A stretch of 64,000 bases of DNA, from positions 59,050 through 123,049 of the forward strand of contig NZ_JAGFUX010000006.1 in NCBI RefSeq assembly GCF_017601095.1. Reading direction: 5' to 3'. This stretch comes from Streptococcus suis. Its GTDB lineage: Bacteria; Bacillota; Bacilli; Lactobacillales; Streptococcaceae. The notes under the pieces were generated by a model. That model saw nothing but the letters and a program-made list of their open reading frames with translations, was not told where the DNA came from and searched no databases. The stretch's first letter is position 1. The number at the start of each line of letters is the position of its first letter. Below are positions 16,220-24,429 of the stretch, in pieces. The position numbers and the translations under genes were made by a program.

Positions 16220-17178
16220 ACTGGAAATGCCTCCACTAATTTTTCTAATGCTTGTGCCCGGTGGGAAATCTGATTCTTTTCTTCCAAGGTCAGCTCCGCT
16301 GAGGTCTTGCCTGTCTCTCCGACTAAGAAAAGCGGGTCATAGCCAAAACCGTTCTCACCACGGCTTTCCATGCCGATATAGCCTTCCCAGTCCGCTTCCA
16401 CTACCAAACTTTCCAGATTTGGAGCCGCCATGACAAGTGTACAATGGAATTGGGCGGAGCGGTTTTTCTGGTCAAAGACCATAGCCAACTCGTGCAAGAG
16501 TTTGGCGTTGTTGCTTTCATCTGTGGCATCCGGCCCTGAGAAGCGGGCGGACCAGACTCCTGGCATACCACCCAGCACATCCACCTTGAGCCCCGAATCA
16601 TCTGCCAAGACCATTTTCCCAGTAAGCTCTGCTATGGTCTCGGCCTTGAGCCGAGCATTTTCCTCAAAGGTCATCCCTGTTTCTGCCACATCTGGCAGGT
16701 TTGGGTAGCTATTCAGATTCTCCACCTGATAGCCAAAGCGCTCGAAGAACTTGCGGAACTCCTTGGTCTTGCCCTCGTTCTTGGTCGCAATCAAGATGGT
16801 GTCGCCCACTGCGGCCAGCTGGTTCTTTTGTCCGAAGAAATCTGCCGTGTTAACCCCTGCTTGAGGCAGGTGAACCAAGAACAGTCTGTCCCCCTCGGTC
16901 ACTAAGATAGCCCCTTGGTGTTGGATAATGCTGAGAGCTCGCCCTTCCTGCTGGTTAATGGTATCCACCAAAAAGCGTAGGAAATGGAAGTGAGAAGTCA
17001 GCTTGACCACGTGCACTTGCAAGCCGTCAATCCCTAGCCCCTTGACCAACTTATGAAACTGGTCCTGTGCTTCCTCATAGGCCTGGTCATCACCAAAGCA
17101 GGTCAGGTAGTTAAATCCCTCCCACTTGCCGATAAACCAGTTGTGTTCGTCCTTGTATTCGTATATCTTGTCTGTCAT
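16192..17178 (-). CDS. rdgB: XTP/dITP diphosphatase RdgB/Ham1 with streptococcal N-terminal extension
   Basis: This is a 328-residue protein. The C-terminal ~200 residues are a complete Ham1 domain: [19 protein letters not shown] (substrate lysine, about residue 130), [20 protein letters not shown] and [12 protein letters not shown]. It hydrolyses dITP/XTP to monophosphates and keeps damaged purines out of DNA. The first ~125 residues are a domain found in streptococcal homologues and absent from E. coli RdgB (about 197 residues); its role is unknown. It overlaps murI by 4 bases (ATGA). Confidence 0.93.
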   Translation of the reverse strand: MTDKIYEYKDEHNWFIGKWEGFNYLTCFGDDQAYEEAQDQFHKLVKGLGIDGLQVHVVKLTSHFHFLRFLVDTINQQEGRALSIIQHQGAILVTEGDRLFLVHLPQAGVNTADFFGQKNQLAAVGDTILIATKNEGKTKEFRKFFERFGYQVENLNSYPNLPDVAETGMTFEENARLKAETIAELTGKMVLADDSGLKVDVLGGMPGVWSARFSGPDATDESNNAKLLHELAMVFDQKNRSAQFHCTLVMAAPNLESLVVEADWEGYIGMESRGENGFGYDPLFLVGETGKTSAELTLEEKNQISHRAQALEKLVEAFPVWQEQAKQS

Positions 17179-17969
17179 AGTTCTACATGCTCCACTTCAA
17201 TGGCCATACCCAACCAGTTTTCTGCGATTTCACGAAAGGCTGTTGGGCTGGCTGTTGTGTAATATCGGTGCTGGGTGCTGGTTTCTGTCCGACTGCGGTT
17301 GATTTCAAAATAATTGAGCAAGACAGAGATGTCCCGAGCACATTCGGCTCCAGAATCAATCAACTTGACCTGCTGCCCCATAGCATTTTGAATAATAGGC
17401 CGCAAGAGGGGGTAATGGGTACAGCCCAAAACCAAAGTATCTACCTTCCCCACCAAGGGACGCAGGGTTTCATAGACCACCTTTTTTGCCAAGCTGGACT
17501 GGTAGTTATTGGATTCTACCAAGGGAGCAAATTTGGGACAGGCTAGACTTTCCACCTGCGTCTCTGGAGACAAGGCTTGGATTTTCGTTCTGTAAATGTC
17601 TGACTGAATGGTCATAGCCGTTCCTAAGACTCCAACCTTCCCACTTTGCGTTGCCTTTATAGCTGCCGAAGCACCTGGTAAAATAACTCCCAAAACGGGA
17701 ATGTCCAGCTTTTCCTTGACCTCTTCCCAGGCAACAGCTGTTGCGGTATTGCAGGCAAAGACGATCATCTTAACATTTTTAGTTAGAAGAAAGTCCACCA
17801 GCTGCCAGGTGTACTCTTTAATTTGCTCTGCCGGTCTTGGCCCATAAGGCGCTCGAGCAGAGTCTCCAATATAGACGATTTCCTCATGTGGTAGCTGACG
17901 CATAAGCTCTCTTGCTACCGTCAATCCACCGACACCGGAATCTAAAAATCCAATAGGTCGATTATCCAT
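17175..17969 (-). CDS. murI: Glutamate racemase
   Basis: This is a 264-residue cytosolic enzyme that makes D-glutamate for peptidoglycan. The two catalytic cysteines are in FACNTATA (about residue 73) and [11 protein letters not shown] (about 184), and the substrate loop is [14 protein letters not shown] at the start. ATG 17969 is preceded by AAGGAAGAG; the longer open frame has no ribosome binding site at its start. It is the first gene of the tight murI-rdgB-phosphodiesterase-cbpB-xerD-like-scpA-scpB-rluB-yidD run, after a terminator that ends the yneF transcript. Confidence 0.96.
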   Translation of the reverse strand: MDNRPIGFLDSGVGGLTVARELMRQLPHEEIVYIGDSARAPYGPRPAEQIKEYTWQLVDFLLTKNVKMIVFACNTATAVAWEEVKEKLDIPVLGVILPGASAAIKATQSGKVGVLGTAMTIQSDIYRTKIQALSPETQVESLACPKFAPLVESNNYQSSLAKKVVYETLRPLVGKVDTLVLGCTHYPLLRPIIQNAMGQQVKLIDSGAECARDISVLLNYFEINRSRTETSTQHRYYTTASPTAFREIAENWLGMAIEVEHVEL

Positions 17970-18009
17970 ATATCTCTTCCTTAGTTGCCAATTCCCAACT
18001 GGCTCTACT

Positions 18010-18042
18010 GAAAAGGGACTGGGATGAATCCCTAGTCCCATT
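18010..18042 (-). terminator. Terminator of yneF
   Basis: The stem GGGACT..GGGAT/ATCCC..GTCCC is followed on the minus strand by TTTTC. It separates yneF from murI. Confidence 0.75.
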
Positions 18043-18047
18043 TATTC

Positions 18048-18290
18048 TTATTTTTTCTTGCTTGCAACTTTTTGTTGGCTCTTGATTTGGCGTAGTACTT
18101 GTTGTACCTTTGCTTCGCTTGGTTTTTGACCCATTTGACTCATCATCAAACGAAGGGCATTTTCATCCAAAATCGGCTTATCAGCGATGAATTTTTCCAC
18201 TTGTTTACGTGACAAGTAAATACCGAGGGCCACACCACCAGCAAGTGCTAAGACAACCAATAAAATAACAATTCCAATATGTACTGACAT
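18048..18290 (-). CDS. YneF family membrane protein (UPF0154)
   Basis: This is an 80-residue protein with one N-terminal membrane helix ([20 protein letters not shown], residues 5-24) and then a conserved cytoplasmic part: [40 protein letters not shown]. The family is widespread in Firmicutes and its function is unknown. The start has AGGAGATT upstream. Single-gene transcript. Confidence 0.9.
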   Translation of the reverse strand: MSVHIGIVILLVVLALAGGVALGIYLSRKQVEKFIADKPILDENALRLMMSQMGQKPSEAKVQQVLRQIKSQQKVASKKK

Positions 18291-18389
18291 AATGTGTCAA
18301 TCTCCTGACTTTTCTTTATACATTTAAGCTTAGCGAGAACCGATCTCAACTGACACTATTATACCAAATTTAGACCGTTTTTCCAAGAC

Positions 18390-19637
18390 TTACCTGTCAA
18401 ATTCAAATCCATACAGGGTCGCAAAGTAGTCTTCTGGAGTTTCAGCCCGACGAATCATGCGCGCTCCGCCATTTTCCTCCAAAAGAATCTCCGCGGAACG
18501 CAGGCGCCCGTTGTAGTTGTAGCCCATGGAGAAGCCGTGAGCTCCGCTGTCATGGATAACAAGAGTGTCGCCCACTTCTGCTCGTGGCAATTCACGGTTG
18601 ACCGCAAACTTGTCGTTGTTCTCGCAGAGGGAGCCTGCCACATCCACCACTTCGATGGGGGCATCTGGGCGAGTAATGTTGGTAATGTGGTGGTAGGCTC
18701 CGTAGAAGGCTGGTCGCATGAGGTTGGCAGCCGAAGCATCAACACCGATATAGGTCCGATAGGTTTCCTTGCGGTGGAGAACCTTGGTGATGAGGTGGCC
18801 GTGGGGAGCCAACATGAAGCGGCCCAATTCTGTAAAAATCTTGACCTCACCCATACCAGCTGGAGTCAGAATTTCTTCATAAGCCTTACGTACCCCTTCG
18901 CCAATGATGGCGATGTCATTTGGCTCCTGGTCTGGACGATAGTTGACCCCGATACCGCCAGATAGGTTGACAAAATCAAGCGTCACCCCTGTTTCCTGAC
19001 GGATTTCCAAGGCCAGCTCGAACAACTGACGCGCCAACTCTGGATAGTAGTCATTGGTCACGGTGTTGGAAGCCAGAAAGGCATGAAGCCCAAACTCCTT
19101 GACTCCCAAATCTTTCAACTCTTTATACCCCTGCATGAGCTGGTCCTTGGTCATGCCAAACTTAGACTCTTCTGGGTGGTCCATGATGTCTGTTCCCAGA
19201 GAGAAGGTCCCTCCAGGATTGTAGCGGAGGCAGACAGTCTCAGGAATACCCGCCACATCCTTCAAAAAGGCAATGTGTTCGTAGGCATCCAAGTTAATAG
19301 TTGCTCCAACTTCACGCGCATAGACAAATTCCTGAGCTTGTGTATCGTTAGAGGTGAACATGATGTCGGTGAAACCAAGTTTGGCACTCATCAGCACTTC
19401 TACATCGGTCGCACAGTCAACACCACACCCCTCTTCCCGAAGAATGTTCAAAATTGCAGGCGTTGGTGTTGCCTTAACGGCAAAATATTCCTTGAACCCC
19501 TTGTTCCAAGAAAACGCAGCATTGAGGGCACGGGCCTTTTCCCGAATGCCTTTTTCATCGTACAAATGAAAAGGCGTCGGAAACTGATTGGTAATGGTTT
19601 CAAGGGCTTCTTTACTAATAAATGGTGTTTTTGTCAT
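18390..19637 (-). CDS. lysA: Diaminopimelate decarboxylase
   Basis: This 415-residue PLP enzyme of alanine-racemase fold converts meso-diaminopimelate to lysine. The PLP lysine is in EYFAVKATPTP (about residue 53), the phosphate loop in VNLSGGIGVNY (about 220), and the active-site Cys in VAGSLCENND near residue 340. Streptococcal peptidoglycan uses lysine at position 3, so the gene feeds both protein and wall synthesis. The rest of the lysine pathway is not in the window. ATG 19637 follows AGGATGAGA. It appears monocistronic; a 206-codon antisense frame inside it is a shadow. Confidence 0.94.
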   Translation of the reverse strand: MTKTPFISKEALETITNQFPTPFHLYDEKGIREKARALNAAFSWNKGFKEYFAVKATPTPAILNILREEGCGVDCATDVEVLMSAKLGFTDIMFTSNDTQAQEFVYAREVGATINLDAYEHIAFLKDVAGIPETVCLRYNPGGTFSLGTDIMDHPEESKFGMTKDQLMQGYKELKDLGVKEFGLHAFLASNTVTNDYYPELARQLFELALEIRQETGVTLDFVNLSGGIGVNYRPDQEPNDIAIIGEGVRKAYEEILTPAGMGEVKIFTELGRFMLAPHGHLITKVLHRKETYRTYIGVDASAANLMRPAFYGAYHHITNITRPDAPIEVVDVAGSLCENNDKFAVNRELPRAEVGDTLVIHDSGAHGFSMGYNYNGRLRSAEILLEENGGARMIRRAETPEDYFATLYGFEFDR

Positions 19638-19688
19638 GGTCTCATCCTATCTAATAAATTTCTAACTATTATAGCACAGAGACAAGAG

Positions 19689-19711
19689 AAAACCCACTCA
19701 TAAGGAGTGGG
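19689..19711 (-). terminator. Terminator of the BI-1 family gene
   Basis: On the minus strand the stem CCCACTC/GAGTGGG with a five-base loop is followed by TTTTCTCTT. Confidence 0.8.
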
Positions 19712-19717
19712 AATTGA

Positions 19718-20419
19718 TCAATCACGGCTCAAGCTGCTGAAAATACGAAGCAGGTTGAGGAAAAGGTTGACAAAGTCAAGATAAAGTTGCAAGGCCATTG
19801 AGACAACCCAGCCCTGACCAACATTGCCACCAGTTTGCTCAAAAACATGGCGGATGCGTTGGTTGTCATAGGCAATCAAGCCTGAGAAAACCAATACTGA
19901 TACAATAGACATGACAAAGCTTAAACCTGACGAACGGAAGAAAATATTGATAATACCTGCAATAAAAATTCCCCACAAGGCTGCTCGCAAGGCTTGTCCC
20001 ATGGCAGATAAATCTTTCTTAGTGGTGGCCCCAATCACCGCCATCACGACAAACATCAAGGCAGTTGAAAGAAAAGCAGTCACGACAGTTTCACCAGTAT
20101 AACGAAGTAAAATCAAGCCGATGGTAAAACCGTTCAAGGCAGAATAGCCAACAAACATGGGCAAGGCCAGCGGACTATTTTTCGCAGCCATGCTAGATGC
20201 AGCAAATACCAAGGCAATCTGTGCCAACATGATTACAATGAGAAAGACGCTGCCACCTGTCAATAGGGTGCTAGTCAGCGGCCAAAATACCGTCAATGAC
20301 AAGAAGGCAACTAGGGTTGAAATTCCGATTCCAACGGCAACAACACCGTAGATACGAGCGAAGAATCGGTTGAGAGCGGATTGTTCAACTTGATTGATAA
20401 TAAATTGATTGTTATTCAT
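19718..20419 (-). CDS. Bax inhibitor-1/YccA family membrane protein
   Basis: This 233-residue protein has seven predicted membrane helices. The conserved C-terminal GLIAYDNQRIRHVFEQTGGN and LYLDFVNLFLNLLRIF carry the aspartates that form the pH-sensing pair in the BsYetJ structure. Homologues act as pH-dependent calcium leak channels or membrane-quality factors; the physiological role in streptococci is not known. AAAGGAG precedes the ATG. It lies 20 bases after the HD-domain gene and may share its transcript. Confidence 0.9.
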   Translation of the reverse strand: MNNNQFIINQVEQSALNRFFARIYGVVAVGIGISTLVAFLSLTVFWPLTSTLLTGGSVFLIVIMLAQIALVFAASSMAAKNSPLALPMFVGYSALNGFTIGLILLRYTGETVVTAFLSTALMFVVMAVIGATTKKDLSAMGQALRAALWGIFIAGIINIFFRSSGLSFVMSIVSVLVFSGLIAYDNQRIRHVFEQTGGNVGQGWVVSMALQLYLDFVNLFLNLLRIFSSLSRD

Positions 20420-20439
20420 ATAAACTCCTTTGAGATAGT

Positions 20440-20922
20440 TTAGGTAAAGCGTAAAATCTTTCGGTTCTTCCAGCGATGTTGAAGAGGAAGGGTGGCTTCA
20501 CGGACTGCCCAATATTTGTCCACACAGGTCACAACCCAAGCTTCCTTATAGCGAGGAGGCGCCAAGGTCGCCCCAAACATATGCTTGATGATGATATCTT
20601 CCTCAACCTTGCTCAACTTAGTCAACTTACGGGCATTTCGAACTGCAATCCGTGGATGGGTCCAAGCATGGCTGCGTGTAAACTTGGTATCTCGCCAGTC
20701 ATAGAAAAAGAGATCGTGCAAGAGACCGCCTCTAGCTGTCGCCCGAGCATCCCAGCCAAATTTTTTGGCAATTTTATAACTGGTATAGGAGACATTAATC
20801 GAATGCTCCAAACGCGTTGAATGATAGTGATGGGTAATCTTCCCTAATTTCTGAACTTTAGGGCTATCAAGCAGTCGCCCTACATAATGCATGAATTCTT
20901 TATCGTTTTTATAAACCGTCAT
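20440..20922 (-). CDS. HD domain phosphohydrolase
   Basis: This 160-residue protein has the HD fold. Metal ligands are in RLEHSINVSYTSY (first His), GGLLHDLFFYDW (the HD doublet, about residue 68) and RSHAWTHPRIAV. The family hydrolyses phosphate esters, often nucleotides; the substrate is unknown. ATG 20922 is preferred over the TTG two codons earlier because GAGG lies 7 bases before it. Confidence 0.88.
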   Translation of the reverse strand: MTVYKNDKEFMHYVGRLLDSPKVQKLGKITHHYHSTRLEHSINVSYTSYKIAKKFGWDARATARGGLLHDLFFYDWRDTKFTRSHAWTHPRIAVRNARKLTKLSKVEEDIIIKHMFGATLAPPRYKEAWVVTCVDKYWAVREATLPLQHRWKNRKILRFT

Positions 20923-20968
20923 ATCCAATCCTCGTTTCTAGATTATACCACAGTTTATCCTACTTGAC

Positions 20969-21709
20969 TTAAATAAAGCTAAAGACTAAAATACCAGCCG
21001 CAACAGCAACATTTAGACTTTCCGCCTGTCCTGGCATAGAGATATGAACCAGCTGGTCTGCAGCAGTCACAACCTGCTCTGATATCCCCTGACCTTCATT
21101 TCCCATAACCAAGGCAAAGCTACCCTGTGGCTGCACTTGTTTATAGTCGACCGACTGACTCGATAGGGTCGTTGCCAGAATCTGAACCTGATTTTCCTGC
21201 AAATGCGTCAGGAGCTCCGCTATCGGCATACGGTAAACCGGAAGGTGAAAATGACTCCCCTGCATCGAACGTAAGACCTTCATACTATAAATGTCTGCTG
21301 ACTTATCTGACAAGAATACCCCATCATAGGCTGCAGCATCTGCTGTTCGAATCATGGTGCCGACATTGCCTGGATCTTGGACATCTTCCAATACTAAATA
21401 ACGTCCCCTTAATTGCTCTGGCAAATCCAGAGTCGGAAGACTGATCTGGGCAACAACACCTTGGGGAGATGGGCTGTCTGCTAAATCCTGCAAGATTTCT
21501 GGACTCACGACTTTCACTTTTGGCAAATCTGCCACCCTATCGGCCCATTCTTCCACAACAAAAACTTGTTCAATCTTAGCTCCTGCTTTTTGCGCTTCTT
21601 CTAAAAGATGCCAGCCTTCGATCAGATAGGAAGATGTTCGGTATTTTTTTTGATGTAATTTTTTAGCTTCTTTGATACTTGTATTGGCCTTGGAACGGAT
21701 AATTTCCAT
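20969..21709 (-). CDS. TrmH (SpoU) family RNA 2'-O-methyltransferase
   Basis: This is a 246-residue protein. An N-terminal substrate-binding domain (ANTSIKEAKKLHQKKYRTSS) leads into a SPOUT knot with the three SpoU motifs: LVLEDVQDPGNVGTMIRTAD, FALVMGNEGQGISEQ and ISMPGQAESLNVAVAAGIL. It methylates ribose in rRNA or tRNA; the target is undetermined (RlmB-like or tRNA). GAGGAAAC precedes ATG 21709. It is transcribed divergently from acyP. Confidence 0.92.
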   Translation of the reverse strand: MEIIRSKANTSIKEAKKLHQKKYRTSSYLIEGWHLLEEAQKAGAKIEQVFVVEEWADRVADLPKVKVVSPEILQDLADSPSPQGVVAQISLPTLDLPEQLRGRYLVLEDVQDPGNVGTMIRTADAAAYDGVFLSDKSADIYSMKVLRSMQGSHFHLPVYRMPIAELLTHLQENQVQILATTLSSQSVDYKQVQPQGSFALVMGNEGQGISEQVVTAADQLVHISMPGQAESLNVAVAAGILVFSFI

Positions 21710-21779
21710 AGTTTCCTCATTTCTTTCACTTTGCAATCATGATATAATAAAGTCAGGAACTTGTCAAAAGGAGAAACCT

Positions 21780-22061
21780 ATGAGAAAGCTGAAATTAATT
21801 GTTTCTGGTCGAGTTCAAGGAGTTGGTTTTCGCTGGTCCGTTTATTATCTAGCCTTGGAAATTGGAGATATCTATGGACGAGTTTGGAACAATGAAGATG
21901 GTACTGTCACCATCCTTGTCCAGTCTGAAAATAGTGAGAAGCTCAGCTATTTTATCCATGAAATCCGAAAAGGCCCGTCCCGCATGTCCAAGGTCACTTA
22001 CCTAGATGCAACCTTGGCTAATTTTTCTGACTATGACGATTTTCAGGTCAGCCATAGGTAA
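21780..22061 (+). CDS. Acylphosphatase
   Basis: This 93-residue enzyme hydrolyses acyl-phosphates such as carbamoyl- or 1,3-bisphosphoglycerate. The signature is at the N-terminus, VSGRVQGVGFRWSVYYLALE, with the catalytic Arg in GVGFRWS and the Asn in GRVWNNEDGTV (about residue 41). ATG 21780 follows AAAGGAG. A -10 TATAAT lies at about 21743-21748. It is the first gene of the plus-strand pair with yidC, an arrangement typical of streptococcal yidC2 loci. Confidence 0.95.
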   Translation: MRKLKLIVSGRVQGVGFRWSVYYLALEIGDIYGRVWNNEDGTVTILVQSENSEKLSYFIHEIRKGPSRMSKVTYLDATLANFSDYDDFQVSHR

Positions 22062-22132
22062 AACTTGTATATTTTTTGCAAAAAAAGTACAATAGACAGT
22101 ATCATGACATTAAGAAAAGGAAAGTTTACAAG

Positions 22133-23035
22133 GTGAAACAATCAAAACGTCTCTACTTGTCAGGGCTTAGCCTGGCAACACTATTTATTCTATCTGGTTG
22201 CGTGAGCACAGACTCAAATGGTAACCCGACTGGTCTTGTTTGGAATCTGCTCGGTCAACCCATGTCCAACTTGATTACCTTCTTTGCTGAAAATCAAGGT
22301 TTGGGCTTTGGACTTGCGATTATCATCGTGACCATCTTGGTCCGTCTGGTTATTCTACCACTTGGTATCTACCAGTCCAAAAAAGCGGCATATCAATCTG
22401 AAAAGATGAACTACCTCAAGCCAATCTTGGCTCCTATCCAGGAGAGGATGCGAAATGCTAGCTCACAAGAAGAGCAACTGGCTGCCCAACAAGAACTCAT
22501 GGCTACTCAAAAAGAGTACGGAGTTAGCATTCTTGGTGGTATGGGTTGCCTACCGCTCCTCATCCAGATGCCCTTCTTCTCTGCTATCTACTTTGCAGCT
22601 CGCCATACACCAGGTATCTCAGAAGCTAGCTTTTGGGGAATTGATCTTGGCTCATCTAGCATAGTCTTGACAGCTGTCGCTGCTATTCTCTACTACTTCC
22701 AGTCCCTTCTGATGATGGTTGGTATGGATGAGGAACAGAAAAAACAGATGCGTGCTATGATGTATATGAACCCACTGATGATTGGTTATTTCTCTATGGT
22801 TTCTCCTGCTGGTGTGACCCTTTACTGGGTAGTCGGAGGTATCTTCGGTCTCTTACAACAAGCCATCACGAACTTTATTATCAAACCAAAAATTCGCCAA
22901 GAAGTGGAAGAGGAAATGAAAAACAAACCTCTCAAACCAGTTCAAGGCAAGGTCAAAGATGTTACACCGTCTGCTGCCCAAACGATTGAAAACAAAAAAC
23001 AAAACCGTAACGCTGGCAAGCAGCGGTCACGCTAA
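22133..23035 (+). CDS. yidC: Membrane protein insertase YidC (YidC2/OxaA2 type)
   Basis: This 300-residue lipoprotein insertase has a signal with lipobox LSGC (about residue 22), then five core helices with the hydrophilic-groove arginine region (VTILVRLVILPLGIYQSKKA) and the signature GCLPLLIQMPFFSAIYFA. The C-terminal ~50 residues are Lys/Arg-rich (RQEVEEEMKNKPLKPVQGK onwards), the long basic tail that marks streptococcal YidC2, which can bind ribosomes. The start is GTG 22133 with AAAGGAAAG upstream; the first in-frame Met further up lacks a signal. A terminator follows. Confidence 0.93.
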   Translation: MKQSKRLYLSGLSLATLFILSGCVSTDSNGNPTGLVWNLLGQPMSNLITFFAENQGLGFGLAIIIVTILVRLVILPLGIYQSKKAAYQSEKMNYLKPILAPIQERMRNASSQEEQLAAQQELMATQKEYGVSILGGMGCLPLLIQMPFFSAIYFAARHTPGISEASFWGIDLGSSSIVLTAVAAILYYFQSLLMMVGMDEEQKKQMRAMMYMNPLMIGYFSMVSPAGVTLYWVVGGIFGLLQQAITNFIIKPKIRQEVEEEMKNKPLKPVQGKVKDVTPSAAQTIENKKQNRNAGKQRSR

Positions 23036-23046
23036 TATCTAAAACA

Positions 23047-23101
23047 GTACTCCATACCCACCGAATTAGGTTTATCTAGGTGTTTATGGAGTCTTTTTTT
23101 A
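23047..23101 (+). terminator. Terminator of acyP-yidC
   Basis: The stem ACTCCATA/TATGGAGT with a long partly paired loop is followed by seven T. Confidence 0.8.
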
Positions 23102-23803
23102 TGGACAAAAATATATCCTATTCAACAAAATACAGTACCCTCAATCGTTTTTTCTAGAACAAATCAATATCTAAGAGATTAGCAAATGATAAATCTATCT
23201 ATTTTCTCAGAATGAAAGTAGATATATAGCATTTACTTGTAATTAATAGCTAATACAGGATCCACCAAGTATGCCACTGTCAGGCGAAAGATTTGGCCTC
23301 GATTTACCCGAGTTGCAAGAGCCAAATTGTAAAATAGGTTTTCCATAAAACAAAAATTACAAAAGCATACTAGTTTCCTTCTCCAACTGAGCAAAAGTTG
23401 GTTCAAGTACGAATATTGCATGAATAATATTTTCACTCAATGTATCTATTTCAAATATCTCTTAATTAATTTCAATGCTTGAACATATGTAGTTATTCAG
23501 AATCTCTATCGAAACCAATCCTTGTGAACTGGTATTTATGTCAATATTAATGCAATGGAAACATTTTACGCTTGCCAGCCCACCTGGGCTCAAGCTAAAT
23601 CATATAATTGGATAGATATTAATCCAGTTACAAAAAATTCTACCATTCTATTTTTTAATCTATTGATAAGATTTCTAAAGGATGTGGGCAAGTTTTGATC
23701 GCGAGATATTTCCCAATTTCATCTTCTCAACCAGAAAAAAGTAGAGATAAACCGTTAGTGCATTAAAGTTATTGGATAATATATCCTCTCTTATTGCAGA
23801 TAA
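23102..23803. other. Gene-free stretch between yidC and greA
   Basis: No reading frame with a ribosome binding site is found in these ~700 bases. A 67-codon minus frame (23233-23436) starts at GTG without a Shine-Dalgarno and matches nothing I recognise. A well-formed orphan hairpin lies at 23570-23595. The region is AT-rich and looks like decayed sequence, but I cannot identify its origin. Confidence 0.6.
23570..23595. repeat. Orphan hairpin in gene-free region
   Basis: Outer arms GCTTG (23570-23574) and CAAGC (23591-23595) and inner arms AGCCC/GGGCT enclose loop ACCT. There is no T-run on either side, so it is not an intrinsic terminator. Confidence 0.5.
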
Positions 23804-23804
23804 A

Positions 23805-23856
23805 GAGTCACTAAAGCGGAGCCAGGCTCATACCCAACTCCGCTTTAGTGACTTAT
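23805..23856 (-). terminator. Terminator of greA
   Basis: A 16-bp perfect stem (AGTCACTAAAGCGGAG and its complement) encloses a 16-base loop and overlaps the greA stop codon. The T-run on the minus strand is weak, but the stem is very stable. Confidence 0.8.
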
Positions 23857-24335
23857 ACTGATTTTTCAACCTTCAAAATCTTTACCTGGTAGCTACCAAC
23901 AGGGGTTTCAACAGTAGCCAGGTCACCTGTCTTTTTACCAATCAAGGCTTGTCCAATTGGACTTTCATTGGAAACCTTGTTTGCAAAAGCATCTGCACCC
24001 GCCGAACCAACAATGTGGTAAACTTCCTCATCTGTTTCGCCAACTTCCTGAACCGTTACAGACTTGCCAATAGCGACCTCGTCCGCAGCAACCGCATCTG
24101 AGTTAACGATTTCAGCATAACGAATCTTCGTTTCAATCATTGAGATTTGACCTTCGACAAAAGCCTGCTCATCTTTGGCTGCTTCGTATTCAGAGTTTTC
24201 TGAAAGGTCTCCATAAGAACGCGCGATTTTAATACGTTCAACGATTTCTGGACGACGAACCAATTTTAGTTCTTCTAATTCTTTTTCCAATTTTTCCTTC
24301 TCAAGAAGGGTCATAGGGTAGGTTTTTTCTGCCAT
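23853..24335 (-). CDS. greA: Transcription elongation factor GreA
   Basis: This is a 160-residue protein: an N-terminal coiled coil ([20 protein letters not shown] to about residue 75, including the tip [20 protein letters not shown]) and a C-terminal FKBP-like domain. It enters the RNA polymerase secondary channel and stimulates cleavage of backtracked RNA. The acidic residues at the coil tip ([10 protein letters not shown]) are intact. AAAAAGGAAC precedes the ATG. It follows mltG, as in other streptococci. Confidence 0.96.
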   Translation of the reverse strand: MAEKTYPMTLLEKEKLEKELEELKLVRRPEIVERIKIARSYGDLSENSEYEAAKDEQAFVEGQISMIETKIRYAEIVNSDAVAADEVAIGKSVTVQEVGETDEEVYHIVGSAGADAFANKVSNESPIGQALIGKKTGDLATVETPVGSYQVKILKVEKSV

Positions 24336-24429
24336 GATAGTTCCTTTTTAATTTTGTTTTATTAAGTTCATAAAATACGAAAACAAAATTATGTGGCAAA
24401 ACCACATAATTTTGTTACGGGATAGACTC

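Noticed and set aside
19083..19703. 206-codon plus-strand frame inside lysA
   Set aside because: Antisense shadow of a conserved enzyme; no ribosome binding site or family features.
23233..23436. 67-codon minus-strand frame in the yidC-greA gap
   Set aside because: It starts at GTG without a ribosome binding site and its residues match no family I know.
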